A DNA stretch of 32,228 nt from a virus. The DNA lies in the IMG/VR virus record IMGVR_UViG_3300006752_000119, positions 1 through 32,228 of that record; one strand, given 5' to 3'. The notes beneath the pieces are model-generated. The model was given only the letters and a program-made list of their open reading frames with translations. It was not told where the DNA came from and searched no databases. The position numbers and the translations under genes are program-made. Of the stretch, positions 19,301 through 27,994 are shown piece by piece (position 1 is the stretch's first letter; each line of letters starts with the position of its first letter).

Positions 19301-21313
19301 ATCAGCTATGCCGAAAGCAACGTTAATAGTTGTACCTTCTAGATCTGTAAGTGCTGTTATGTTTTTGCCATCAACACTAACGTTACCTTTAAACTTAAAG
19401 CTTGCTGTTGCCTTAGTACTGTCTGTAGTATTTACCGAAGCATTTGTCACAGCACTACTTGTAGTAAACTTGATTTTTTCTTTATCTATTTGATCAGTCT
19501 CTGCATTATTAACTGTTTGAAGTTCTAAGACATCATTGTTATTAGGTTGACCTGATAGTGATAAATCAAATGATACAGGATCAGCGTCTCTACCATTTTT
19601 CATAAACTTTACTTTGTCTTCTTCACCTTGTGTAGATACTAAATTAAAATCTTCAGTAGTTTGCTGTGTTCCATTCGTTAAGTTAGTATCGGCATCTGAT
19701 GCACATTCTATAATAAGACTATTTTCACCAACAGCACCTTTAAGCACAATATTTCCAGTGTTGTTTGTCCTTTTAATGCCTGCGTTGCCTTTATAGACAC
19801 TTACAATTCTTAAACTTAATCCATTAGGAGAAATCGTAGTTTCAAATAATCCTCTATGCACTAAAGTATGATCATCTATTGATGTTCTATCGATAGCAGA
19901 CTTAAGATTTAATAATGTTTCTTTTATAGTTCCACCGCTGTATATTGTAACAGCATTTGCACTTGTAACTTCATATCGATTTGCAACATCGTCAGCACCT
20001 GCAACGTCTGCAGCAATTGCTGTATCATCAAATTCATAAGTTACATGATTCCCGTCAATTGTAAAAGTTCCATCACCTTCATTTTTTAACCCAAAAAACT
20101 TTATCGAAGTATCATCTTTTGGTTTGCTCACACCATCTCTAGAACTAATTGTAAACTCAGCAGCAACAGCGTTATCTAAGCCCCAGAAAAAGTCTCTTTC
20201 AGAAGAAGCTATTCCATCTTGAACTGTTATGTCTGATTCTGAGCCTCCTGAAGTTGAATTTGTTATGTTATAATCAACTGTAAAACTATTAGAAGAAGGA
20301 AACTGTGTTGAGTGGATTGATCGTATCTCTAAAGAAGCTTGATCTAAGTCTTCTACAAGCTTAACAGTTGTGAGTGCATTGAAGCCTTGGTTGGCAGTGC
20401 TTGTAAGAACAAACTCGCCACCCACAGCGGCTTCTGCTGCGCCTAAAGTGCTGATGTTTGCAAAAAAGCCAATGTCGCCTGCATTAATATTTACAATTTT
20501 ATATGTAGCGCCAACAAAAATGCCTGCGATATCACCGCCACCATCATTTAAAGGAATTGCGTCTGCTTTTGCTATCTCTCCATCGCTAAATCTTGTTGGA
20601 ATAAAAGTTGCTGTAAGGTCGGTAAGTGCATCAATTTTTTGACTTAAGTTACGTACACTTTCAACAGATTTTGTTCCTTTTGTTGACTGGCTAGCGTTTC
20701 CAGCAGAAGCAACAAATGTTATTGTTGATTCAACGTCAACACCTACATCATCTTTATGTTTAATTTTAAACGTATCGTCAATAGTAGGAAGTGCACCGTT
20801 TTTAAGTGAATATGTCAAAACACCAGATGTCGATTCTGTTGTGACGCCTGAATCTTTTAAGTATGTGCTTTCGTTTGTATCTTTCATGAAGCAGCCTAGG
20901 AAATATGTGTCTCCATCAATTAAGCCTTCTCCGGATTCTTTAGCGGCATGTGGATTATCTTGTAGTTTATCGTCACCATCATATGATACTTGATTACCTA
21001 CAACAAAACCTGCGTCATCACCTACACCTAAAACTCTGAGATAAGTACCTGCTTGTGCTTGGCGCATCCATTCGTTAAGTGCTAGAGGTCCAAACTTATT
21101 TGAGTTGCTATCTTTGTGAACTTCTTGCATTGAGCCAAAACATTTATTAAATTGTTCCATTGTCGCAAATGTTTTAGGCACAAAAGCCGGTCCACGACGT
21201 GAAGGCCCAACAACAGCTGCAGGAACGCCAACAGGTAGTTGTTCTAAGCTACTTACGTCTGATCTATCTATTTCATTAAGTGTAACTCTTGCTGAGCCTT
21301 GTCTATTAGACAT
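16307..21313 (-). CDS. Extra-large tail sheath protein with about 700-residue insertion (1668 aa)
   Basis: Sheath homologue with intact core. N-terminal RGPAFVP at 40-46 and YFLGCF near 138; then from about residue 960 the block SFDPESPNYFAKVLNTDP, AQSPWVISQ, YALDDGEVANSRFRV, ARVIGDKHIYYNFD, MPCGFRGLSY, GGFDGLDIFNEE, LAVPGMREPLITDYAI, PWFAPAGLSRG, DRINVRRLL, ARQGVDRYKVQID and the C-terminal arm PTKSVEFISLDFVVTN. Between about 150 and 880 lies a Thr/Asp/Ser/Gly-rich insertion absent from the 1033-residue paralogue. It contains several similar modules with a helix such as ETLLNLKSAID or ETLYNLKNCL followed by beta strands, so probably surface domains decorating the tail. T4 gp18 has 659 residues. 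The C-terminal arm needed for sheath meshwork is retained, so it can probably polymerise. Strong AGGAG site. Confidence 0.88.
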   Translation of the reverse strand: MSNRQGSARVTLNEIDRSDVSSLEQLPVGVPAAVVGPSRRGPAFVPKTFATMEQFNKCFGSMQEVHKDSNSNKFGPLALNEWMRQAQAGTYLRVLGVGDDAGFVVGNQVSYDGDDKLQDNPHAAKESGEGLIDGDTYFLGCFMKDTNESTYLKDSGVTTESTSGVLTYSLKNGALPTIDDTFKIKHKDDVGVDVESTITFVASAGNASQSTKGTKSVESVRNLSQKIDALTDLTATFIPTRFSDGEIAKADAIPLNDGGGDIAGIFVGATYKIVNINAGDIGFFANISTLGAAEAAVGGEFVLTSTANQGFNALTTVKLVEDLDQASLEIRSIHSTQFPSSNSFTVDYNITNSTSGGSESDITVQDGIASSERDFFWGLDNAVAAEFTISSRDGVSKPKDDTSIKFFGLKNEGDGTFTIDGNHVTYEFDDTAIAADVAGADDVANRYEVTSANAVTIYSGGTIKETLLNLKSAIDRTSIDDHTLVHRGLFETTISPNGLSLRIVSVYKGNAGIKRTNNTGNIVLKGAVGENSLIIECASDADTNLTNGTQQTTEDFNLVSTQGEEDKVKFMKNGRDADPVSFDLSLSGQPNNNDVLELQTVNNAETDQIDKEKIKFTTSSAVTNASVNTTDSTKATASFKFKGNVSVDGKNITALTDLEGTTINVAFGIADANVSFDVPSSTLTIGFDVANDSDANRATRLIAGFNDLSNPLKITAIADPGNDLDKVIFEQDLTGEYGSEVADFATDAGVNAEITQFSDNNGLRVTNCKIGSDILETLYNLKNCLISTSVQNLKDNLVLFESDNVTPLDIVSDSGTISLQQASTEKGVRAKLKNKLSATSTVTISNSEGEVVVGNFGKKQENFVGGGGAAAPLVRGVLMVPQGVVPALANTTFNQADTDSRLNVAVTSSGALKNFASPDVGDDTKLIGYELGEIADDTQAFSLLLNGFNNSSELNTLSCSFDPESPNYFAKVLNTDPTKIEKLGHYLYLNWDIDKACAVPSNDGVTAPSGAAIDVNYAFCSKASENYRTFRESFKTAQSPWVISQTDQDLFKVYALDDGEVANSRFRVQISDLKLGNSASDYATFTLALERFDSDPISGEVIASWRNLTLDPDSRNYIARVIGDKHIYYNFDAAESRQRLVEEGTYDVTNDYIRVEMDPSVDAGDITFVTMPCGFRGLSYAPLAIVESGTDGDGAGKVVSDASYDRHQVLPVPYVKSIAKKSGSSKVADAKLSWGVKFAKKTKRDDEPNELTEIRTNTSMPSWTKFLPNLVSDSTADTHQNSKFSLNNIYLNLDSDGELDWSTAEYRRDGEAGSLTTQLNVGTHAVGKNSRYLKFRFMMQGGFDGLDIFNEEKSKMSSVAAFREANDETDNAKFTGVTVDSYKKAIDVLSDKSATEFQLLAVPGMREPLITDYAITACESRFDAMLLVDIEEVAEGNTLPTTDESLPNVANTINRFRNRSLDTSFAAAYFPNVIIRRPSNGTPVEVPPSVSMLGVMSQNDFLADPWFAPAGLSRGKLNALNSKVQMNRDVLDDLYDEDINQIYEPSGRPGEVYAFGQKTLLQNQSALDRINVRRLLINVRRRVKAVANTLLFEPNRASTLAKFSALVEPIMAEIQARQGVDRYKVQIDTSTTTQNDVENNTIRGKVYLQPTKSVEFISLDFVVTNSID

Positions 21314-21345
21314 ATTGTTAGTCTCCTATTTTTAAATCTATAAAA

Positions 21346-21356
21346 CTATATATTAC
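21346..21356 (-). promoter_or_regulatory. GTAATATATAG element upstream of large sheath gene
   Basis: The minus strand carries GTAATATATAG 32 bases upstream of the ATG of the 1668-residue sheath gene, partly over the stop codon of the preceding gene. The identical 11-mer precedes the decoration-like gene at 29855, and the first ten bases recur upstream of the gene at 30603. A candidate late promoter core; AT richness lowers certainty. Confidence 0.35.
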
Positions 21357-24300
21357 GGAAATTCAACACCTGAGTTAGTAATTACAAAATCAATTGCAAT
21401 AAATTCAATAGCTCTTGTAGGCACAATAACAATTTGTCCGTTAAGTCTATTATTATCTACGTCCTGTGCTGTATTGTTTGTATCGTCCATAATAACTCTA
21501 AAGTCTTCGATACCTTGATTAATCTGAATATTTGCAAGTTGACTGCTAGCAGAAGAAATAAATCTATTTCTAGTCTTTGAGTTGTTTTGCTCAAATAGTA
21601 AACCTTGCGCAATTAACTCTATTCTTCTCTTAATCTCTAAAACAAGTCTTCTTACGTTAACTCTATCAAGTGCAGTTCTCTTTAGCTGTGTTGTCTTCTG
21701 TCCAAATATAACAAATTGTTTATTTGGGAAGTTTGCAATTGGATTAATTCTAGACTCATACAATGTATCTCTATCTTCAGCGTTAAGTCTAACTGAAATT
21801 GAAGAAATAGATTCTAATGCACCTCTTGAAAATCCTGCTGGAGCAAACCAAGGCTGCGAAATGGAATCAGTCAAAGCTAATGCACCAAGTGCAACAATCG
21901 ATGAAGGCACCAACACAGATCTTCTAGAATTAACAGCAGCTTCGTCAGAGTCACCGCTATCCAAAACTTTTACGTCCGGAAAGTAAGATGCTACATAAGA
22001 TGAATCCACTTCACGAGTATCAAAATCACCAGCTGTAAGCACAACGTCAGGCTTTGAACTCTCAGTGCCTCTTGCATCAACAAAAACTCTTTTACTATCT
22101 TTGTCATACTGCTCTAAGTCCATTAAGTAAATTGCTTTACCATACTCTTCTTCAATTCTATCCTTAACGAGATCTGTTACAAATCTATCGCGAATATTTG
22201 GTATAGCCAAGACATTATGATTAACAACGAGATCATCTGTCATTATTCTGATCGCGTTTTTATAAGAAGCAATAACATTGTTTAGGTCTTCACTACCTTG
22301 CATAACAGAACCAACGTCAGCCTTTAAAGTTCCATGTATTCCACTTTCAAATCCTTCAATAGCGCCTTTACCTTTTGGTGTGGTTGAGGTATGAACTGAA
22401 GCTGCTCTGTCTGTCATAAAGTAAGAGTCTCTATCAAAGATGTTTAACCCATCAAAACCACCACCCATCGGTGCAGTAAACTTTGCCATAACTGAATATT
22501 TGTTAAACTTTAAAGTGTCTTCTGCTAAAAGCTTTGCTAAAGAAACTCTGTCAGCTGCATCAATATCGTCATTAGTTCCACCCATTTTAATTAAATGTGC
22601 TGAAGCGTCATAAACGTCAGAATTAGAAACTTCTGCATTTCTTACGTAAACTGCGCTTTTAAAAACATCGTTTGTTGTCCCAGTTACTCCGTTAACAGTA
22701 GCACCTTTAAGAGCAACCTTTGCCAAAGAAAACTTATTGTTATTATGACTGTCTGATAGTGAGCCAGAAGTAATCACTGTTTGATCTACACCAAAAAACT
22801 TTGTATAGTTTGAAAGAAGCTCGTTAAACTCTGTGCTTTTATTTGCATTATTAATGTCTAAAACGCGTGTAGACATAAGACCCCAGTGTAGAGCAAAGTT
22901 AACACTTTCAGACGGAGATGCATCACCTAAGAAAGTTTGTTCGTAAGATTGATTTGTTCTAATGTCACCGTTTGTTACTTTAAATCTATAAGGCAGAGGA
23001 GGCAAAATAGAATCTAAAAGTTCGTTAACTTTAGCATCACCGGCGCCCGAGTCTACTGCAAAAAGACTGTAATTGGTGTCTGAGTCTTTTGCTGTCGCAT
23101 TAAAGTGCAAAGCGTCAATGCCTCTAAACCCAAAAGGAAGTGTTTTTGCTGGAACTTCGCCTTGCATAATTGCATCGCTAACAACAACTCTTACTTTCTG
23201 TGAATTGTTCTTAAACGTACCTTCTCTTACAAGTCTTCTTTCGTTTTCGCTTGCAGCATCAAAGTTAAAGTATACCTTTTGATCACCAATTACTCTGCTT
23301 ATAAAGTTGCTAGAATTAGGATCTAAAGAACACTGGTTGAATGTTTCGTAAATAATAGGTGATTCATCTGTATCTTTTAAATCTCTAACTGTAACTGTAA
23401 ACGTTCCATACTCATCAGTTGGATCTGTGCTTGCTCTTAAGTTAGATATAGATATTTTATATTTGTCGTTTGCGTAAGCACCGTCGTCCAAAGAATCGAA
23501 ATGAAACAAGTCATATTCACGTGAACCAAAAGGTTGCGAAATAAACATTGGTGAAGTTGCTGATTTAAATCTTGACTCAAAGTTTTCAAAAGCGCCTGCA
23601 AAGCCATCTGTTTTTTCTTGTAAAAGAGAATATGGCGAGTTTGCAGCAGGTTCTGCAACTTCTGAATCAATAGGGAAATGTGCGTAGAGAAAATGCTTTT
23701 TACTTTCTAAAGCAAAAGGATCTGTATTAAGAACCTTTGATATATACTTGTCGCTACCTGGATCTAAAGAAAAAACGTAGTCTAAACTATCTCCCGCTTG
23801 GCCTGCATCATCTTTAAATCTAATGTAAAAAAGTTTATTTTGATTGACATGATAGCTGTTTATTTGCTCGGTAAAAGATCCGCTAGCTTCTTGCAAAGGA
23901 ATGATAGAGTAGTCTTTGTGAGTAATAATCATTGCTCTAACTATATTGACAAGATTATCGTTACCATTTGGAGCATTTGGGCCACCATCATCGTCCATAT
24001 TTGTAGTAAAAGAGTCGTTATCGTTTATAGATCCTAAACCAAGCCATTCTCCAGCGCTAACCGTGTGTGTAGATGCAAGAAAATAAGAAGCACCAATTAG
24101 CCTTCCGGCTGTACCGCCACCAACAGCATCAGTTCTCGGTGTAAATTTAAATCCAGCGTTTTCTTGGCTTTTGAGTCCGCTGCCTAAAACTCTGCAGAAA
24201 GTTAGTGCAGAGTTAGTTGTGCTATTTCTAAAATATTCTGCTGCTGCATGACCGCCGAGTCTATTTGGGTCAGGTTCACCAAAAATTCTAATATATTCTT

Positions 24301-24454
24301 CTCTAGATGTAACTGTAGTGGGTACGAATGCAGGACCTCTTTTTGACGTTGATATAACTCCAACAGGCGTCGCTTTTGTTCTGCTTATTGGTCTGCTTAT
24401 TATCTCAATTTCTCGTTCAAAAAAGCCTGGAGACTTAAATGTCTGCTCTGCCAT
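21353..24454 (-). CDS. Tail sheath protein (1033 aa)
   Basis: Contractile tail sheath, the first of three homologues in transcription order and the one most like a classic sheath at both ends. N-terminal arm MAEQTFKSPGFFEREIEI, RGPAFVP at 39-45, REEYIRIFGEPDPN. Shared mid blocks: DPGSDKYISKVLNTDP, ATSPMFISQPF, DSLDDGAYANDKYKI, SRVIGDQKVYFNFD, LPFGFRGIDAL, GGGFDGLNIFD, LAIPNIRDRFVTDLV. C-terminal sheath domain: SQPWFAPAGFSRGALESI, FVIFGQKTT, ALDRVNVRRLVLEIKRR, LLFEQNNSKTRNRF, QGIEDFRVIMDD, and the arm PTRAIEFIAIDFVITNSG. Subunits form helical hexamer rings round the tube and contract on infection. It is about 370 residues longer than T4 gp18, the extra length being in domains after residue 125. 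Preceded by AGGAG and located right after the gp15-like gene. Confidence 0.92.
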   Translation of the reverse strand: MAEQTFKSPGFFEREIEIISRPISRTKATPVGVISTSKRGPAFVPTTVTSREEYIRIFGEPDPNRLGGHAAAEYFRNSTTNSALTFCRVLGSGLKSQENAGFKFTPRTDAVGGGTAGRLIGASYFLASTHTVSAGEWLGLGSINDNDSFTTNMDDDGGPNAPNGNDNLVNIVRAMIITHKDYSIIPLQEASGSFTEQINSYHVNQNKLFYIRFKDDAGQAGDSLDYVFSLDPGSDKYISKVLNTDPFALESKKHFLYAHFPIDSEVAEPAANSPYSLLQEKTDGFAGAFENFESRFKSATSPMFISQPFGSREYDLFHFDSLDDGAYANDKYKISISNLRASTDPTDEYGTFTVTVRDLKDTDESPIIYETFNQCSLDPNSSNFISRVIGDQKVYFNFDAASENERRLVREGTFKNNSQKVRVVVSDAIMQGEVPAKTLPFGFRGIDALHFNATAKDSDTNYSLFAVDSGAGDAKVNELLDSILPPLPYRFKVTNGDIRTNQSYEQTFLGDASPSESVNFALHWGLMSTRVLDINNANKSTEFNELLSNYTKFFGVDQTVITSGSLSDSHNNNKFSLAKVALKGATVNGVTGTTNDVFKSAVYVRNAEVSNSDVYDASAHLIKMGGTNDDIDAADRVSLAKLLAEDTLKFNKYSVMAKFTAPMGGGFDGLNIFDRDSYFMTDRAASVHTSTTPKGKGAIEGFESGIHGTLKADVGSVMQGSEDLNNVIASYKNAIRIMTDDLVVNHNVLAIPNIRDRFVTDLVKDRIEEEYGKAIYLMDLEQYDKDSKRVFVDARGTESSKPDVVLTAGDFDTREVDSSYVASYFPDVKVLDSGDSDEAAVNSRRSVLVPSSIVALGALALTDSISQPWFAPAGFSRGALESISSISVRLNAEDRDTLYESRINPIANFPNKQFVIFGQKTTQLKRTALDRVNVRRLVLEIKRRIELIAQGLLFEQNNSKTRNRFISSASSQLANIQINQGIEDFRVIMDDTNNTAQDVDNNRLNGQIVIVPTRAIEFIAIDFVITNSGVEFP

Positions 24455-24509
24455 GCTATTTCTCCTATTTAGTATTATTATTTGACATTATAAATATACA
24501 TCAATTTTA

Positions 24510-25736
24510 CTAATTATCATTATTTGATATATTAAAAATTAATTCAGCATATTTTTCGTCATAGACTGTTTCACCTGAAGTATTTTGAACTGCTCTTACT
24601 TTAACGATATTTCCATCTTGATCTTTTACGTTTACTTTTGTGTGCTTTCTTTCGTTTGTATATTTTTCTGCAACAGCATCATATTTTTGCAAATTGCCGG
24701 GTTCTGCAACAAAAGCATGTGATTTGTCATATTCTAAAAGATTTTGTAAATTATCAATATCAGTTACACCTGTAATTTGTGAAATAAAACCGTCATTACT
24801 ATTTACGTCTTCAAGCAACATTCGAGCGTCTGCAGTATTTGCAGGAATTCCTTTGATTTTTGGATCAATATCTTTAGCACTTTGTAAAACTTCAAAAGAA
24901 AACTTTGGTGCACTTATAAGAGACTTAATTCCTACTTTTCCGCCTCGTATATTAGGAGCAAGAATGTAACCTGTTGTAGATATTGTCATCGAGTATTTGA
25001 TGTACCTGTGCGCGTCTGTATAATCTGCGTAGTTTGTATCTTGCGAAAAAGAACTTTCAACAAAAGCAGGAAACCAATATCCTTTCTGGCTTTCAACTCT
25101 AAATTGTTGACCAGGATTAAGCGTGTAAGCGCTCATTATCGTTTCCAATAGTTTGTTCATTTGTTGCGTAAAAGATGACCACACAGTAATCTCGTATGTC
25201 GTACCAAAGTATTTTACAGGTGGTATTTCTATGGTTTCATAGATATTATTTTCAAGATCAGGTTTTAAACTAAAGTTTGGATTTTTTAGATCGCTTTCTT
25301 TAGATGTATAAGAAAGATTTTGAATGCCTTCAAAGTTATTTAGCTGTCGCCATGCGGCATTATTGCTAGCAACTCTTCGTGCAACAACTTCAGGAAACAT
25401 TTGATTATTCGCAATTCCTTTCGAAGGATTATTTTCAATTGCACCTCTTGAAATAGAAATAAGCGGAAGAATTAATGCGCCTCTTTTATCAGTAATAGGC
25501 ATTTTTCTTCTTAAGAGCGCAAATCTCTCACCGGTTGCAAAAACAACTGGGACTTTTTTTGTTTCTCCCTCAAGATCGTAGTAAAGAGGTATTTGTTTAT
25601 CGAATAAAGAAAAGACAGCGAAGTCAAGATCTTCTAAACCACATGACGGGATAACATAGTCATATGACTTTTCGTCTTCATAGCCTGATATTACTTTGTT
25701 ATCTTGTTCTGTATTGCTATCAAATCTTGTTGCCAT
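24510..25736 (-). CDS. gp15-like tail terminator / sheath stabiliser (408 aa)
   Basis: Assigned mainly by order (gp13-gp14-gp15-sheath as in T4) and by the segment VPVVFATGERFALLRRKMPI followed by TDKRGALILPLISISR (about residues 62-97), which is typical of the gp15-type tail completion proteins of T4-like phages. Around residues 165-210 are a proline-tyrosine segment (IPPVKYFGTTYEITVW) and helix TQQMNKLLETIMSAYTLNPG, also usual in this family. The protein forms a hexameric ring that caps the tube and sheath and joins the tail to the neck. The 408 residues exceed T4 gp15 (272), the extra being a charged C-terminal region. Its ATG overlaps the upstream stop in TAATG, indicating translational coupling. 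Confidence 0.7.
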   Translation of the reverse strand: MATRFDSNTEQDNKVISGYEDEKSYDYVIPSCGLEDLDFAVFSLFDKQIPLYYDLEGETKKVPVVFATGERFALLRRKMPITDKRGALILPLISISRGAIENNPSKGIANNQMFPEVVARRVASNNAAWRQLNNFEGIQNLSYTSKESDLKNPNFSLKPDLENNIYETIEIPPVKYFGTTYEITVWSSFTQQMNKLLETIMSAYTLNPGQQFRVESQKGYWFPAFVESSFSQDTNYADYTDAHRYIKYSMTISTTGYILAPNIRGGKVGIKSLISAPKFSFEVLQSAKDIDPKIKGIPANTADARMLLEDVNSNDGFISQITGVTDIDNLQNLLEYDKSHAFVAEPGNLQKYDAVAEKYTNERKHTKVNVKDQDGNIVKVRAVQNTSGETVYDEKYAELIFNISNNDN

Positions 25737-26392
25737 TATTCATCTCCGTAAAAAGAAGACCCGATTCCATTAATACTCTTTGTAGTGCCGTCAGGTGCTA
25801 CTTTTTTAGGACCGCTAATTGGTTCTTCTAAAACACCGTCTTCTCTTAGCTGGCGTTTATCAGTTTCTGTTGTTCCTCTTTGCTGTTTAAATGTAGTCTG
25901 AATTGCATCTTTTTCTGTGTAACCTTCATATGTAGGTCCAATTGCATTCTTGAATATATGTTCAGCACGTGCCTGCTTAGCTGTAAGTTTTATTGATGCA
26001 ACGCGTTCAATTTGACCGTAAACTAGCTTATCGTATATGAGTGATGTTATTTCAAAGAAAAATTCACCATAAGATAAATAGTCACCTTGTCTAATGTTAA
26101 GATTTCTGTCGATAATATCTCTATCATGTATGTAAACTGTAATTGTTTTTATTTGTTCATGTCCAAACTGTGTAGTCTTAACTTCAGACGGTTGCCATTC
26201 CACAAGACATTCTATTTCAACAGGAGGATTAAATATTTTATAGACAGACTCTTCGTAAACGTCATGTATGTCACTCAAATCTTCTCTAATTGTATAGTAA
26301 TATATTTTTTGCCCTGCTACGTCTTTAATAAGCTCTTTGGTAATATCAGCAAAAAAATCAACTTCTTTTTGTCCTATAAATAAACGCGCCAT
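25736..26392 (-). CDS. gp14-like neck / head completion protein (218 aa)
   Basis: Sits between gp13-like and gp15-like genes as T4 gp14 does. The N-terminal half shows the family pattern: FFADITKELIKDVAGQKIYY, then YYTIREDLSDIHDVYEESV and KIFNPPVEIECLVEW, followed by a beta region (FGHEQIKTITVYIHDRDII, QGDYLSYGEFFFEITSLIYD) typical of this neck ring protein. The C-terminus is charged and Gln/Arg-rich (FKQQRGTTETDKRQLREDG), probably flexible. gp14 forms part of the ring closing the head before tail joining. Length 218 compares with 256 in T4. The gene lies six bases after the gp13-like stop and overlaps the next start by one base. Confidence 0.78.
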   Translation of the reverse strand: MARLFIGQKEVDFFADITKELIKDVAGQKIYYYTIREDLSDIHDVYEESVYKIFNPPVEIECLVEWQPSEVKTTQFGHEQIKTITVYIHDRDIIDRNLNIRQGDYLSYGEFFFEITSLIYDKLVYGQIERVASIKLTAKQARAEHIFKNAIGPTYEGYTEKDAIQTTFKQQRGTTETDKRQLREDGVLEEPISGPKKVAPDGTTKSINGIGSSFYGDE

Positions 26393-26397
26393 CTTTA

Positions 26398-27843
26398 TTA
26401 TCCTATTATAATTGCTTTGCCATTAGGCACAGGTACTCGCTTTAATATATTAAGCATTGTTTCGCTCTGAGCAGCATCAGCTTCTAATAACTTCTGGTAT
26501 GTTAATTTGTCAAGCTGCTCATTTAAAGAGTCTATAAGCTTTTGCTGATCATCTCTACCTTGGCTTAGCAAATCAGAGCCATTTAACTGGACATCGCTAC
26601 CAGGAATAGGCACAGAACTAAACTTTGATCTAATAAGTCCTAATGTTTCTTTGCATAGTGCAAGTGTATACTGTCTTATCCATTGTCTAGACATTTGATT
26701 AATTTTACTATAAGTAATATTTCCAAAAGGAACGTTTGACAAGTTTGAAACGCCGTCTATAGATTCGTCCCCATACGGCAGATTAGGCGAAAAAGGATCT
26801 GTAGGGAAAGAAAATTTAATGAAAAGATTCATAGGATTATCTTGTGTAGGTCGAGGATAAATTCTTAAATTTTGCCCTTGTAACTTATATGAGTAATTAC
26901 TTCTTCTAACTCTATTTGATATGTCTAATTGACCTGCTCTTAATAAATCTTCAAAAACAGGCAAAACATAAAATACAGTTTCTGGTGTAAAAGATTCAAA
27001 TGCAAATTGATTATTTAAGTAGTTAATTGCTGACGTTGTATCAAAAAATCGATATGCAGCTTGAGGAGAAAAGTGAAATATCTCATTTACTTTAATCTTT
27101 GTCATTGAAGCAGTCGGCAAAACTTTTTCTTTATAGACTGGATTAAATAAAGATTTTTGTGCTGGATCGTTATTGTACTTATCTAAGTTTAAGACAACAT
27201 CGTCTGTAGGTATTTGGAGTTCTTTATAGATGTTATAATCTTGTTTGTTGTGTTGTAACTCTATAAATCCGTCCAAAGAATTGTTTACACCACCAACAAA
27301 AGCTTCGCTAGCATAAGGTTCAGCTCTTCTTAATAAATATTCTAAAGTCTCTCTAGGAAATCTTTGCTCTTGTCCATTAGGACCTACTTTTTTATCTTCA
27401 ATAGGCACTGCTGGAGGATTATTATCTTTAGCAACAATTTCACCATTGTCGTATTGACCTTCAACATTTTGTGCTAAAAACCGAGGATCGTTTACGTTTT
27501 GTATTAACAAAGGTTGCGTATTAGCATCCAATTCATCACCGTAATAATAATTTCCAAGCGCATTTTTTTTATATGTTTCAGTTGGTCCAGTCTTGAGACC
27601 AAGTATGTTAGACATATAAGATTCAGCCTGATGAGCATTTATTTTTTTTGAAAACTCAAATGTAGCCTCTTCAAAGTTTGCCCATATTTGCTTATTTGTC
27701 AACTCTACCGACATTACATCATCACCTAATCGACGTTTAACGTATAAAACAATTTTATCTGCATCTTCTTGAAAGTGGCTATCACTATCAAATGAGCCAA
27801 AAGGCGTCGGCTGATTACTTAGCATGCTTAAAAATGAAGCCAT
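26398..27843 (-). CDS. gp13-like neck protein (481 aa)
   Basis: First gene of the tail-completion block. Its N-terminal segment DADKIVLYVKRRLGDDVMSV followed by ELTNKQIWANFEEATFEFSK matches the hallmark of T4 gp13-like neck proteins ('D.IV.FV.RRLG..V..VEL...Q....FE.A...F'). A second family segment lies near residues 250-345: IFHFSPQAAYRFFDTTSAIN, then YVLPVFEDLLRAGQLDISNR and LRIYPRP. gp13 builds the dodecameric neck ring bound to the portal. At 481 residues it is much longer than T4 gp13 (309); the extra is a loop-rich part at about 75-245. Promoter-like GTATATAAAA occurs 18 bases before the ATG, with a terminator of the previous unit just upstream, so this probably begins a transcription unit. 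Confidence 0.8.
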   Translation of the reverse strand: MASFLSMLSNQPTPFGSFDSDSHFQEDADKIVLYVKRRLGDDVMSVELTNKQIWANFEEATFEFSKKINAHQAESYMSNILGLKTGPTETYKKNALGNYYYGDELDANTQPLLIQNVNDPRFLAQNVEGQYDNGEIVAKDNNPPAVPIEDKKVGPNGQEQRFPRETLEYLLRRAEPYASEAFVGGVNNSLDGFIELQHNKQDYNIYKELQIPTDDVVLNLDKYNNDPAQKSLFNPVYKEKVLPTASMTKIKVNEIFHFSPQAAYRFFDTTSAINYLNNQFAFESFTPETVFYVLPVFEDLLRAGQLDISNRVRRSNYSYKLQGQNLRIYPRPTQDNPMNLFIKFSFPTDPFSPNLPYGDESIDGVSNLSNVPFGNITYSKINQMSRQWIRQYTLALCKETLGLIRSKFSSVPIPGSDVQLNGSDLLSQGRDDQQKLIDSLNEQLDKLTYQKLLEADAAQSETMLNILKRVPVPNGKAIIIG

Positions 27844-27924
27844 ACATAACTCCTATAATCTTTTATATACATATCTAATTATAAAAGTCTTTGCTAAAGA
27901 ATAAGATTTCAAACAGCAAATACT

Positions 27925-27963
27925 AAAAAACCTCTACAGATAACATAAGAAATCTTGCAGAGG
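27925..27963 (-). terminator. Rho-independent terminator after the Lys/Ala/Pro-repeat gene
   Basis: On the minus strand CCTCTGCAAGAT pairs with ATCTGTAGAGG across a ten-base loop (one small bulge), and the stem is followed directly by six Ts (TTTTTTAG). It lies about 32 bases after the stop codon at 27995, ending the transcription unit of the decoration-like genes before the neck genes begin. Confidence 0.8.
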
Positions 27964-27994
27964 TTTAATAGATATTAATAAGATTATCTATTAA

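Noticed and set aside
19032-19493. 153-codon plus-strand frame inside the large sheath gene
   Set aside because: Antisense shadow: no start signal, low-complexity Ser/Val/Leu composition, and no homology-like motifs. The same holds for the plus-strand frames at 18642-18944, 21582-21986, 9937-10296 and 8920-9354.
24489-24496. TATAAATA on the plus strand upstream of the first sheath gene
   Set aside because: It points away from the sheath gene and there is no plus-strand gene to express; taken as a chance match in AT-rich sequence.
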